From the NCBI RefSeq assembly GCF_011046975.1, contig NZ_CP049253.1, forward strand, positions 2,170,001-2,234,000: a DNA stretch of 64,000 nucleotides, given 5' to 3'. A model generated the notes under the pieces. That model was not told the DNA's origin. It made no database searches and was given only the letters and a program-made list of their open reading frames with translations. Below are positions 38,242 to 47,459 of this stretch, in pieces (within the stretch, counting starts at the first letter, position 1; every line of letters begins with the position of its first letter). The DNA comes from Microbacterium amylolyticum. Lineage in GTDB: Bacteria > Actinomycetota > Actinomycetes > Actinomycetales > Microbacteriaceae. A program made the position numbers and the translations under genes.

Positions 38242-39255
38242 ATGGCTGATGCCCCCGAGCGGATCAACATCCGTCACATCGCCAGCCTCGTCGGCGTCTC
38301 GCACATGACGGTCTCCCGCGTTCTCAGCGGACACCCCTCCGTCCGCGAGAGCACCAAGCAGCGCGTGATGGAAGTCGTCGAAGAACTCAACTTCCGGCCG
38401 AACAGCGCGGCGAGGGAACTGGCCACTCGGCGCACGCGCCGCATCGGCGTCATGATCGAAAGCGCCGCCATGTCCGGGCCGGAGTCCGCGCTGCGGTACG
38501 TCGAAATTGCGGCGCGCGCGATCGGTTACTCCGTCACCTCGGTCGCGTTGCAGAGCGAAGAGGGCCTCGGAACTGCGGAAGCTGTCGGCCAGCTCACGGC
38601 GCAGGGAATCGACGGTTTGTGCGTTGTTGCGCCGCGATCATCCTCTGTCGCCGCGCTACGCCGCATCCGCATTGACGTTCCCGTTCTCGTTGTGAAGGCT
38701 GATTCGGATCCGACGTTCTTGACCGCATCAGCGGATCAGCGGTCGGGCGCCGATCTCGTCGTCGATCATCTTGTCGGCCTGGGTCACCGCGACATTGTGC
38801 ACGTGGCGGGGCCGCTCGACTGGCTCGACGCGCGTGCGCGAGAGCGCGCCTTTCACGCGCGCATGAAGGAATGGGGACATCGCGAACGCCCAATCGTCGT
38901 TGGCGACTGGTCGTCTGACTTCGGCTATGACTGGGCACGCCGTCTTACCCGGATCCCGGATTACACGGCCATCTTTGCGGCCAATGATCAGATGGCGATG
39001 GGCATTCTGCACGGACTGCACGAAGCGGGCATTCGCGTACCCGAGGACATCAGCGTCGTGGGTTTTGATGATCTTGAGCTCGCCAGGCACACGCTTCCGC
39101 CGCTGACAACAGTTCGCCAAAACTTTGCGGAACTCGGTCGCGTCGTCGTCGAGTCGCTGCGCGCCGCGGCGGAAGGCGAAGATATCCCGCAGCGAACGCT
39201 TGTCCCGGTCGAGCTGATCGCCCGCGGATCCACGGCGGCGCCACGATCTCGGTGA
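38242..39255 (+). CDS. LacI-family transcriptional regulator of the sugar importer
   Basis: 337 residues. The N-terminal helix-turn-helix and hinge are textbook: NIRHIASLVGVSHMTVSRVL, then NFRPNSAARELATRRT. The periplasmic-binding-like effector domain follows, with IFAANDQMAMGILHGLHEAG and DISVVGFDDLELARHTLPPL. It should bind a sugar and repress the adjacent CUT2 transporter genes. Palindromic CCCGGTAA sites lie before it and before the binding-protein gene. The stop overlaps an in-frame GTG of the downstream ATPase frame. Confidence 0.94.
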   Translation: MADAPERINIRHIASLVGVSHMTVSRVLSGHPSVRESTKQRVMEVVEELNFRPNSAARELATRRTRRIGVMIESAAMSGPESALRYVEIAARAIGYSVTSVALQSEEGLGTAEAVGQLTAQGIDGLCVVAPRSSSVAALRRIRIDVPVLVVKADSDPTFLTASADQRSGADLVVDHLVGLGHRDIVHVAGPLDWLDARARERAFHARMKEWGHRERPIVVGDWSSDFGYDWARRLTRIPDYTAIFAANDQMAMGILHGLHEAGIRVPEDISVVGFDDLELARHTLPPLTTVRQNFAELGRVVVESLRAAAEGEDIPQRTLVPVELIARGSTAAPRSR

Positions 39256-39323
39256 GGAGTGCGTACCATGAGGGTGTCGCCGGCGACCCTGACGCCGGAC
39301 CCGCGATGCGAGGGAGCACCGCC

Positions 39324-40862
39324 GTGCGCGCACGAGCCCTGAATGACCTCGACCCTGTTGTCGAACTCATTGGCGCGAGCGTGTCCTTTCCCGGAACACA
39401 CGCGCTCGATGACGTTCATCTGACGATCCGTCCTGGTGAGGTCCACGCCCTCATGGGAGAAAACGGCGCGGGCAAGTCGACGATCATCCGGGCGCTCACC
39501 GGCGTGGTGCCGCTGGCCAAGGGCGCGATTCTGGTCGACGGCCTGCCTCATCGTTTTCACGGCCCTGCCGATGCGGCCGTTGTCGGCATTTCCGCTGCCT
39601 TCCAAGAGGTCTCGCTCGTTTCCGAGCTTTCGATTGCGGAGAACGTCATGCTCGGCCACGAGGTGCGCGGAAAATGGCGCATCAGCTGGCGCCGAACGCG
39701 GGTGCGTGCCCGCGAGATTCTGGCGGAGCTTGGCCTGGGGCATATCGATGTCCGCCTTCCCCTGTCGACCCTGAGCCCGCCCGACCGGCAAGTAGTGTCG
39801 ATTGCGCGTGCCATGGTGAACAAGCCCCGCGTTTTGCTTCTGGACGAGCCGACGTCGAGCCTGGAAGAGTCCGGTGTGGCTCGCCTGTTCGGCGTGATCA
39901 GGCGGCTGCGGGATCAGGGCGTTGCGATCGTCTACGTGTCGCACTTTCTCGAGCAGGTTTTCGAGATCAGCGACCGTATGACAGTTCTGCGCGACGGTCG
40001 GCTGGTGGACGAGCTGGTCACGGCCGACACCGATCGCGCCTATTTGATCTCCCGGATGATGGGCCGCGAAATCGAGGAGTTGCGGGCAATCGGCTCCGAG
40101 CGGCGTGAGCACCGTGTCGAGCCGGAGGGTGATCCGGTTCTTCTCGCAACGGGAATCGGACGGCGAGGCTCGTTGCGCAGCGTGGATCTTGAACTGTACG
40201 AGGGGGAGATCGTCGGCGTCGCCGGGCTCCGCGGATCGGGGAGGACCGAACTCGCGCGCCTGATCGGCGGAGCAGATCTGACCGACACGGGCCAGGTATG
40301 TTTCTCGGGCGCGGTGGTTTCGTTGCGCTCTCCCCGCGTGGCGCTCCGTAACCGCATCGCCCTGTCTGCCGAGGATCGCACGGAGGAGGGGCTCGTTCTC
40401 GATATGTCGGTGCGCGAGAACATCGTGCTGTCTCTGCAGGCCATGCGGGGGTGGCGCAAGCGGGTGGGGCGCGCCGAACAGGACGACATTGTTCGCCGCT
40501 ACGTCGACCTGTTGCGGATCGGCGCAAGCGATCTCGACGCTCCGGTGCGGACGCTCTCGGGCGGAAACCAACAAAAGGTGATGCTGGCGCGTCTGCTGGC
40601 GATCCGGCCCCGCGTCCTCGTGCTGGACGAACCGACCAAGGGTGTCGACATCGCCGCGAAGGTGGAACTGCAGAGGCATATCGCACGTCTCGTCGGTGAT
40701 GGTGTTTCGGTTGTGTTCATTTCGAGTGAGATCGAAGAGACGATCAGGCTCAGCGACCGCATCGTTGTGATGAAGGACCGCGAGAAGATCGGCGAGATCA
40801 GCAACGGCCCCGCGATCTCTGTTGACACCGTGGTCGAGATGATCGCTGCCGACTCTCGGTAG
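39324..40862 (+). CDS. Sugar ABC transporter ATP-binding protein, CUT2 type (first copy)
   Basis: 512 residues from the GTG at 39324, which has GGGAG at optimal spacing; GTG 39252 and ATG 39306 are alternatives. It is a two-domain CUT2 ATPase (MglA/YtfR class). The first domain has Walker A GENGAGKST and Walker B RVLLLDEPTSSLEE; its signature is unusual (LSPPDRQVVSIARAM). The second has LSGGNQQKVMLARLL and VLVLDEPTKGVDI, with a degenerate Walker A (GLRGSGRTEL) as usual for CUT2. It sits upstream of the binding protein, while a second ATPase lies downstream. Confidence 0.92.
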   Translation: MRARALNDLDPVVELIGASVSFPGTHALDDVHLTIRPGEVHALMGENGAGKSTIIRALTGVVPLAKGAILVDGLPHRFHGPADAAVVGISAAFQEVSLVSELSIAENVMLGHEVRGKWRISWRRTRVRAREILAELGLGHIDVRLPLSTLSPPDRQVVSIARAMVNKPRVLLLDEPTSSLEESGVARLFGVIRRLRDQGVAIVYVSHFLEQVFEISDRMTVLRDGRLVDELVTADTDRAYLISRMMGREIEELRAIGSERREHRVEPEGDPVLLATGIGRRGSLRSVDLELYEGEIVGVAGLRGSGRTELARLIGGADLTDTGQVCFSGAVVSLRSPRVALRNRIALSAEDRTEEGLVLDMSVRENIVLSLQAMRGWRKRVGRAEQDDIVRRYVDLLRIGASDLDAPVRTLSGGNQQKVMLARLLAIRPRVLVLDEPTKGVDIAAKVELQRHIARLVGDGVSVVFISSEIEETIRLSDRIVVMKDREKIGEISNGPAISVDTVVEMIAADSR

Positions 40863-40905
40863 CGAATCGGTACAGCGTGTGAAATCGCTACTTGTGTTCC
40901 GCGAA

Positions 40906-40921
40906 ATGTTCCCGGTAACAT
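40906..40921. promoter_or_regulatory. Candidate LacI-family operator 3
   Basis: ATGTTCCCGGTAACAT is a near-perfect palindrome centred on CCGG, 82 bp before the sugar-binding lipoprotein start. It is the best of three related sites around the lacI gene. Confidence 0.6.
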
Positions 40922-41003
40922 CCGTGTAGTCGAGGCATCCACGAGGGATGTCCGTCACAGCACCGGGTCGAAGCAGACCCGGCGGTCTCGAAGGAGAGCA
41001 CCA

Positions 41004-42011
41004 ATGAAGAACAGCACATGGCTCGGTCGCGGAATCGCCCTCACCGGTGTCGCCGCTCTCGCGTTCAGTGTCGCAGCATGCGGCAACGGCGATGGTGACA
41101 ACGGCGCAGCTGGCGGCTCGGGTGACGGCGATCTCGTAACGGTCGGCTTCGTCGCCGTTGGCCCGGAAGGCGCATGGCGTCAGGCAAACGAGGAGAACGT
41201 TCAGTCGACGTTCTCGTCCGACGCCGGCTTCGACCTGCGTTACTCGCCCTCGCAGGGCGGCGACCAGAACTCGCAGATCCAGGCCTTCACGGACTTCGTC
41301 GACCAGGGTGTCGACATCATCCTGCTGTCGGCAACCGAGGGCTCCGGCTGGGAAGACTCGCTGCGCCGTGCGCAGGAGGCCGAGATTCCCGTCGTCCTCA
41401 TCGACCGCGGTATCGAGCCCGACGACACGTCGCTCTACGAGACCCGCATCGCACCCGACAACGTCGACGTGTCGACGTCGGTTGCCGAATGGGCGATCAG
41501 CGAATTCCCTGATGGCGGAACGTACTTCGTCCTCGAGGGTCCTGCCGGCGTTTCCGTCGTCAACGAGCGCAACGAGGGCTGGAAGGCGACGATCTCGGGT
41601 CACGACGAGTTCATCGACGGCGGCGCTCAGACAGCGAACTGGTCCACCGACGAGGCGCGCAGCGTCTTCGAGACGGTCCTGCGCTCGTCGGGCAACGGCA
41701 TCGACTTCGTCTTCGCTCAGAACGACGAGATGGGTCTCGGAGCAGCGCAGGCTGTCTCAGAGGCAGGTCTCGTCCCCGGCGAAGACGTCAAGATCGCCAC
41801 GATCGACGGATCGCGCGCCGCTCTTGAGGCACTCGTCGATGGCCGCCTGAGCTTCGTCGCCGAGTACAACCCGCTCGTCGGACAGACGGCGCTCGACGCG
41901 GTCAACACCATCCTCGACGGCGGAACGGTCGACTCGTACCTCATCGTCCCGAGCACCACGTTCGACGACCCCGAGGCAACAGAAGCCGCACTTCCCGACC
42001 GCGACTTCTAA
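41004..42011 (+). CDS. Sugar ABC transporter substrate-binding lipoprotein (YtfQ-like)
   Basis: 335 residues. A signal peptide with lipobox SVAACGNG gives lipidation at about Cys25. The mature protein has the CUT2 periplasmic-binding fold: VGFVAVGPEGAWRQANEENV, GVDIILLSATEGSGWEDSL, VLIDRGIEPDDTSLY and DFVFAQNDEMGLGAAQA. These resemble E. coli YtfQ, which binds galactofuranose. AAGGAGAG precedes the ATG. A stable hairpin follows the gene, likely keeping binding protein in excess over transport subunits. Confidence 0.92.
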   Translation: MKNSTWLGRGIALTGVAALAFSVAACGNGDGDNGAAGGSGDGDLVTVGFVAVGPEGAWRQANEENVQSTFSSDAGFDLRYSPSQGGDQNSQIQAFTDFVDQGVDIILLSATEGSGWEDSLRRAQEAEIPVVLIDRGIEPDDTSLYETRIAPDNVDVSTSVAEWAISEFPDGGTYFVLEGPAGVSVVNERNEGWKATISGHDEFIDGGAQTANWSTDEARSVFETVLRSSGNGIDFVFAQNDEMGLGAAQAVSEAGLVPGEDVKIATIDGSRAALEALVDGRLSFVAEYNPLVGQTALDAVNTILDGGTVDSYLIVPSTTFDDPEATEAALPDRDF

Positions 42012-42039
42012 ACCGCGGACGAACACGCAACACTCCTGA

Positions 42040-42072
42040 CCCCGGCGCCGTCTGACAGATGCGGCGCCGGGG
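42040..42072 (+). terminator. Intra-operon hairpin (attenuator) after the sugar-binding protein gene
   Basis: CCCCGGCGCCG (42040-42050) pairs perfectly with CGGCGCCGGGG (42062-42072) around 11 nt. It lies between the binding protein and the ATPase and lacks a T-run, so partial termination or mRNA stabilisation is more likely than a full stop. Confidence 0.7.
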
Positions 42073-42112
42073 CCATCGGACGCACTCCACAGGGGCGGCG
42101 AGAGAGAACAGC

Positions 42113-43660
42113 ATGACGACACAACAGCCCATCGTCGAGATGACGGGCATCGAGATTACCTTCCCGGGTGTGAAGGCGCTTGACGGGGTCGATTTTCGAC
42201 TCTTCCCCGGCGAGGTCCACACGCTCATGGGTGAGAACGGTGCCGGAAAATCGACGCTCATCAAGGCCCTCACTGGGGTTTACCGCATTGATGCGGGAAC
42301 GATCACGGTGGCTGGGGAGAAGCGCCGGTTCAGCGGAACGGGAGACGCGCAGGACGCGGGTATTTCCACCGTGTACCAGGAGGTCAACCTCTGCACCAAC
42401 CTCACGATCGGTGAGAACGTCATGCTGGGCCGCGAGGTGCGCGGTCCCCTCGGAATCAACTGGCGGGCCACCAACCGCGAGGCCCGCAAGGCCCTGTCAA
42501 AGCTCGGCTTGGAACACCTCGACCCCACGCGTCCCCTCGCCAGCATTTCTATCGCCCTCCAGCAGCTCGTCGCCATCGCACGCTCGATGGTGGTCTCGCC
42601 GAAGGTGCTCATTCTTGATGAGCCGACCTCCAGCCTCGACTCCCACGAGGTGGAGGGGCTGTTCGAGGTCATTCGCAAGCTGCGCGACGAGGGAGTGGCG
42701 ATCTTGTTCGTCTCCCACTTCCTCGACCAGGTTTACGAGATCAGCGACCGACTGACCGTTCTCCGCAATGGCGCCTATATCGGTGAACGGATGACCGTCG
42801 ACCTTCCTCGCGGCGAGTTGATCTCGATGATGATCGGTAAGGACCTCGAAGCGCTCCAGGCGCTCGGCGCTGGTCGCGGTCACGGCAGCACGCGTGACCC
42901 GAAGGAGGTGCCCGTGATCGAAGCGACAGGAATCTCCCGCAAGGGCGCGATCAACCCCACGGACGTCTCCATCGCTCGCGGAGAGATTGTCGGCGTTGCC
43001 GGCCTCCTCGGCTCAGGCCGCACGGAGCTCGCGCGTCTTCTGTACGGCGCCGATAAGACGGAGACCGGCACGATTAAGCGCGCCGGCACCAAGGTGAACC
43101 TCTCGTCTCCCGGCGTTGGTCTGGCGAAAAAGATCGCCTACTCGACGGAAAACCGTCGTGATGAGGGAATCATCGGGGATCTCACCGTTCGTGAGAACAT
43201 CATCCTCGCGCTGCAGGCCGAAAAGGGCTGGATGCGGCCGATTCCCCGCAAGCTGCAGGACCAGATCGCTGAGCAGTACATCACGGCGCTCGGCGTACGC
43301 CCGGCCGACCCCGAACGCCCCATCAAGAACCTCTCGGGCGGAAACCAGCAGAAGGTCCTCCTCGGACGCTGGCTGGCCACGCAGCCCGACCTCCTGATCC
43401 TTGACGAGCCGACGCGCGGAATCGACATCGGCGCGAAGGCCGAGATCCAGGAGTACGTCGCCGAGCGCGCCGAGAAGGACGGGCTCTCCGTCGTGTTCAT
43501 CTCGAGTGAGCTCGAAGAAGTCGTTCGCCTCAGCGAGCGCATTCTCGTCATGAAGGACCACGAGAAGATTGGCGAAATCGTCACCTCATCCGTGACGACC
43601 GCACAGACCATCGTTGACACAATCGCCGATCACGGCGCCGTAAAGGAGCCCGTCGCATGA
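42113..43660 (+). CDS. Sugar ABC transporter ATP-binding protein, CUT2 type (second copy, YtfR-like)
   Basis: 515 residues, two ATPase domains. First: Walker A GENGAGKST, ISIALQQLVAIARSM in the signature position, Walker B KVLILDEPTSSLDSHE. Second: degenerate Walker A GLLGSGRTEL, LSGGNQQKVLLGRWL, Walker B LLILDEPTRGIDIGAKAE. It is closely related to the ATPase at 39324. It is coupled to the permeases (4-bp overlap with the next start), so it is the one most likely paired with them. Confidence 0.94.
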   Translation: MTTQQPIVEMTGIEITFPGVKALDGVDFRLFPGEVHTLMGENGAGKSTLIKALTGVYRIDAGTITVAGEKRRFSGTGDAQDAGISTVYQEVNLCTNLTIGENVMLGREVRGPLGINWRATNREARKALSKLGLEHLDPTRPLASISIALQQLVAIARSMVVSPKVLILDEPTSSLDSHEVEGLFEVIRKLRDEGVAILFVSHFLDQVYEISDRLTVLRNGAYIGERMTVDLPRGELISMMIGKDLEALQALGAGRGHGSTRDPKEVPVIEATGISRKGAINPTDVSIARGEIVGVAGLLGSGRTELARLLYGADKTETGTIKRAGTKVNLSSPGVGLAKKIAYSTENRRDEGIIGDLTVRENIILALQAEKGWMRPIPRKLQDQIAEQYITALGVRPADPERPIKNLSGGNQQKVLLGRWLATQPDLLILDEPTRGIDIGAKAEIQEYVAERAEKDGLSVVFISSELEEVVRLSERILVMKDHEKIGEIVTSSVTTAQTIVDTIADHGAVKEPVA

Positions 43661-44727
43661 TGGCGGACAGCCAACGCGGCGTGCTCAGCACGCTGCAGGA
43701 GATTATCAAGAAGCCGTATTCATGGGGAATCGTCGCGATTATCGCGCTTCTGTGCATCAACGTTCTTCAAGATCCGGGATATCTCGCGATCTCCGTTAAC
43801 CAGGTCAACGGCAACCTCGTCGGCAACGTCTTGGACATTCTTCGGGCCGCGGCGCCGATCCTCATGATCGCCGTTGGCATGTGCCTTGTCATCGCCACCA
43901 GCGGAATCGACCTTTCGGTCGGCTCCGTGATGGCGGTCGGCGGCGCCGTGTCGATGGAGGTCCTGCGCGGAATCGGTCAGACCGACTCGATGGGCGCGGC
44001 CCTCGCCGCACTCGGGCTGGCGATCGGACTCAGCGCCCTACTCGGCATGGCCAACGGATTCCTCGTCGCGGTCGTGCGGCTGCAACCGTTCATCACCACG
44101 CTCATCATGATGATGGCCGGTCGCGGAATCGCGCGCGTCATTACGGGCGGACAGAACACGGCCGCCTCCAACGACCAGTTCCGCTGGATTGCCAACGGAT
44201 ACGTTTTCGGTCTGCCCGTTATCGTGATCATCGCGTTCGCGATCGTCATCCTCGTGGCCCTGATCGTGCGGAAAACTGCACTCGGCCTCATGATCGAGGC
44301 CATCGGTATCAACGAAACAGCCAGCCGCATGGCCGGCATCAAGCCCCGCGGTCTGCTGATCACGGTGTACGCGATCAGCGGAGCTCTTGCCGGAATGGGC
44401 GGAGTGTTCGCCACCGCGACGGTGATGACCGTTGACGTGTCGCGGACGGGCTATCTGCTGGAACTCGATGCCATCCTCGCGGTGGTGATCGGTGGAACAG
44501 CTCTCGCCGGCGGCAAGTTCTCCCTGGGCGGCGCCGTCGTTGGCGCCCTCCTCATCGCGACGCTGGACAAGACCGTCGTCTTCCTCGGCATTCCGTCGTC
44601 GGCGACGCCCGCTTTCAAGGCCGCGATCATCATCATCATTTGTCTGGCGCAGTCGACGCGCGTCCGTGAGTACTTCGCGGCCCGACGACGACCCGTCCCG
44701 ACGCGTGCGAAGGAGCGTGCCGCATGA
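43657..44727 (+). CDS. Sugar ABC transporter permease (YtfT-like)
   Basis: 356 residues with 8-10 membrane helices. The CUT2 permease core is clear: VATSGIDLSVGSVMAVGGA (visible as IATSGIDLSVGSVMA), VVRLQPFITTLIMMMAGRG and IGINETASRMAGIKPRG, the coupling loop, then LDAILAVVIGGTALAGGKFS. It pairs with the following permease. Overlaps both neighbours by 4 bp. Confidence 0.94.
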   Translation: MMADSQRGVLSTLQEIIKKPYSWGIVAIIALLCINVLQDPGYLAISVNQVNGNLVGNVLDILRAAAPILMIAVGMCLVIATSGIDLSVGSVMAVGGAVSMEVLRGIGQTDSMGAALAALGLAIGLSALLGMANGFLVAVVRLQPFITTLIMMMAGRGIARVITGGQNTAASNDQFRWIANGYVFGLPVIVIIAFAIVILVALIVRKTALGLMIEAIGINETASRMAGIKPRGLLITVYAISGALAGMGGVFATATVMTVDVSRTGYLLELDAILAVVIGGTALAGGKFSLGGAVVGALLIATLDKTVVFLGIPSSATPAFKAAIIIIICLAQSTRVREYFAARRRPVPTRAKERAA

Positions 44728-45791
44728 TGTCCCTCACGCGGAAAGACAACAAGGCTGCTCTCGCGGAACACGCAGAAGAGACCGAGAAGAAGGCGTGGTC
44801 GGCAGGACGCCTGCTTCAGCTGAACCCCTCGGCGCTTCCCACCGCAGCGGCGCTCGTGATTTTCGTCGGAATGATCGTCTTCGGCGAGATTCAGTACGGC
44901 GGCATCGTGCAGATGAACACGATCTCCAACCTGTTCATCAACAACGCCCACCTCATTCTGATCGCCGTCGGCCTGACATACGTGATCATCACCGGCGGTA
45001 TCGACCTGTCCGTCGGCGCGGTAATTGCGTTCTCCTCCGTTGCCGGTGTGATGCTGGCGAACACGGGCTGGAATGCCTGGGTCGTCGTTGTGCTGATGAT
45101 CGCGATCGGTGCGGGATTCGGTCTCCTCTCGGGCTCGCTCGTGGAGATCTTCAAGGTGCAGCCGTTCATTGCAACGCTCGCCACGATGTTCCTCGCTCGC
45201 GGTCTGGCATCGATGCTGTCGACAACACCCGAACGACTGGACGATGATTCGCCCATCCGCATTCTGGCGAAGCCGATTCGGTTGATCGACGGTCCCGGTG
45301 TCAACGACCTCGTCATCACTCCCGGCGTCATCATCGCCTTGCTTGCCGTTGCCGTGTCGTTCGTGATTCTGCACCGCACCCGCATGGGCCGCACCGTGTA
45401 CGCGATCGGTGGCAACGAGAACTCCGCTGCGCTGATGGGCCTGCCCGTTGCACGCACACGCCTTCTCGTCTACGTGATCAGTGGTGCGCTATCCGGTCTG
45501 GCTGCGGTGATCTACACGGCGCGTCTTGGTATCGGCCAGAACATCACGGGCGTCGGGTGGGAGCTCGACGCGATTGCCGCCGTGGTGATCGGCGGAACCC
45601 TGCTGACGGGCGGCGCGGGGTTTGTCTTGGGATCCGTGATCGGCGCCCTTGTCCTGGGCATGATGTCGGTTCTGATCACTCGTGATGGTGGTATTCGTCC
45701 CGAGTTCACCACGATCATCACGGGCGGAATCCTGCTCGTGTTCGTTCTCCTCCAGCGCGCTGTCACGGCGCGGCGTAGGAAGCAGTCGTAG
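44724..45791 (+). CDS. Sugar ABC transporter permease (YjfF-like)
   Basis: 355 residues. An extended charged N-terminus (RKDNKAALAEHAEETEKKAW) precedes 8-10 helices. IITGGIDLSVGAVIAFSSVA, FKVQPFIATLATMFLARGLA and IGGNENSAALMGLPVARTR are the CUT2 motifs, and LDAIAAVVIGGTLLTGGAGF closes the core. As in ytfQRT-yjfF, two unlike permeases form the channel. A terminator follows. Confidence 0.94.
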   Translation: MMSLTRKDNKAALAEHAEETEKKAWSAGRLLQLNPSALPTAAALVIFVGMIVFGEIQYGGIVQMNTISNLFINNAHLILIAVGLTYVIITGGIDLSVGAVIAFSSVAGVMLANTGWNAWVVVVLMIAIGAGFGLLSGSLVEIFKVQPFIATLATMFLARGLASMLSTTPERLDDDSPIRILAKPIRLIDGPGVNDLVITPGVIIALLAVAVSFVILHRTRMGRTVYAIGGNENSAALMGLPVARTRLLVYVISGALSGLAAVIYTARLGIGQNITGVGWELDAIAAVVIGGTLLTGGAGFVLGSVIGALVLGMMSVLITRDGGIRPEFTTIITGGILLVFVLLQRAVTARRRKQS

Positions 45792-45793
45792 CC

Positions 45794-45824
45794 GCGTCGG
45801 CCCGTCCCTGTGACGGGCCGACGC
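45794..45824 (+). terminator. Terminator of the sugar importer operon
   Basis: GCGTCGGCCCGTC (45794-45806) pairs perfectly with GACGGGCCGACGC (45812-45824) around CCTGT, directly after the last permease stop. Confidence 0.88.
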
Positions 45825-45880
45825 TCCCCCTGGGGACCGAGCCGGGGTAGCTGATGTTGTCAACGATGACAGGAGGAGCA

Positions 45881-47368
45881 ATGACGCTCAGACGAGGAAA
45901 AGCGCGGCCGGTAGCCGTCGCATTCACGATGGCGGCCGCTGTGATGGCGTCATCGTTGCTCGCGATATCCCCGGCGACGGCAGATGATGCTCCTCAGCCG
46001 TTTCTTCACTATCCGCTGACAGAAACTGAAGGAACGATTGCGCACAACGTTGTGCTCCTGGACGAGGACCAGAGCGGGAACTACTTCATCGTCGGCCTCG
46101 GGAATGAGGCCAGCAGTAACGATGGCGACGGATACCTCTTCCTCACCGGGAACACGCAGTTCCGCGGTGCTGCGACGCTCACCAACTGGCAGGGCGAAGA
46201 AAACGCGCGTTCCGATCGAGCGTTGCCGCGCGGTGAATGGTAGACGGTGACCTACACGCTCGACGGTGCGGCCGGCGAATCCCGGCTCTTCTTGAACGGT
46301 CTCCTCGTCGCGGAGAACCTTGATTCGACGATCGCTCCGAAAGACATCGGTGGCGGATCGACGACGCATAACTATCTGGGGCGTTCGAACTACGCTGCCG
46401 ACAACCTTTTTCAGGGCCAGATTCGCGATGTCCGCATGTACGACGAAGCGCTGATGGTTGCGCACATCGGTGATATCGGACTGTCGGAAGACGTTCTTCG
46501 TATCGACCCCATTATTGACGGCGGCGAACGCGATGTGCTTTTCGCCGTTGAGCCCGGAACTGACCGCACAAACCTGACGCCGATATTCAACCTGCGTCCC
46601 GGAACGGCCTCGTCGCCTGCTTCCGGAACAACGCTAGACCTGACAGACTTCCTCGACCCCGAGACGGGGAAGTGCTTCCTCTACTGGGGCAACGGACGCC
46701 CCGTGTACGCGGAGCTCAGTGACGATATGACGAGTGTTGTTCCCGGAACAATCCGTGTTCAGGACGGGCTCACCGGCTACCGCGAGAGCACCTTCGTCAA
46801 CTACCGCGAAGGTATGTACCACCTGACGTATTCGATTGACGACACCGGAAGCGAGAATTACCGGGTCGGCTACGCAACGAGCGACTCTCCGCACGGTCCG
46901 TGGACATACCGGGGCGTCATCGTCCAAAAGGACGCTTCGCTCGGCATCCTGGGAACGGGTCACAATTCCGTTCTCAACGTGCCAGGAACAGACGACTGGT
47001 ACATGGTCTACCACCGCTTCGCGCGGTTCGAACTGCATTCGACACCGGTTCACCCGGCGACGGTGTCCGCGGACAGCGAGGGGCGCATCACGACGCGCCT
47101 CAACATTCCCGCCGACACGACAGCAGGCGTGCACTCGCTGATCGCGGTTACGCCCTACGGCGAGCTGAAGGTTCCCGTGACGGTGGTTTCTCCTGCCGGA
47201 GATGCGGACCCGGAGGCGCCCGCCCCGAGTCAGACCGCGACACCCGATGATCTCGCGGCGACGGGTGGCTTCGATGCCTCCTTCGCCGCGCTCCTCGCCT
47301 TCGCGGCGATGCTGCTGGGCGGCGTGAGTCTGTTCGCGACTCGCGTCAGAAAGCGGTCGACGTGTTGA
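45881..47368 (+). pseudogene. Surface GH43-type glycoside hydrolase pseudogene (amber codon plus deletions)
   Basis: The frame begins with AGGAGG, an ATG at 45881 and a signal peptide ending SPATADD. A LamG-like domain follows, but about 50 residues present in the neighbouring paralogue are missing after TEGTIAHN. A TAG at 46241 interrupts GEW-TVTYTL where the paralogue reads VWQTLTYTV, consistent with CAG to TAG. The frame resumes through ERDVLFAVEPGTDRTNLTPI, a GH43 fragment (FLYWGNGRPVYAEL, YRESTFVNYREGMYHLTYS) lacking its N-terminal catalytic base, then a C-terminal stalk joined after YHRFAR. It ends in LAATGG, a membrane helix and basic residues. The remaining junctions keep frame. Confidence 0.85.
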
Positions 47369-47459
47369 TCCTGGGAGGGGCCCGATCCCTCCCTCCCCGG
47401 TTACGGGCCATGCGGCCTGCAACCTTCCTCTCCCCAATGTCGAAGGAGACAAAGTAGCG

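Noticed and set aside
38988..41603. 871-codon open frame on the minus strand
   Set aside because: It runs antisense across lacI, an ABC ATPase and the binding-protein gene, crossing gene borders. Its composition is that of a shadow frame.
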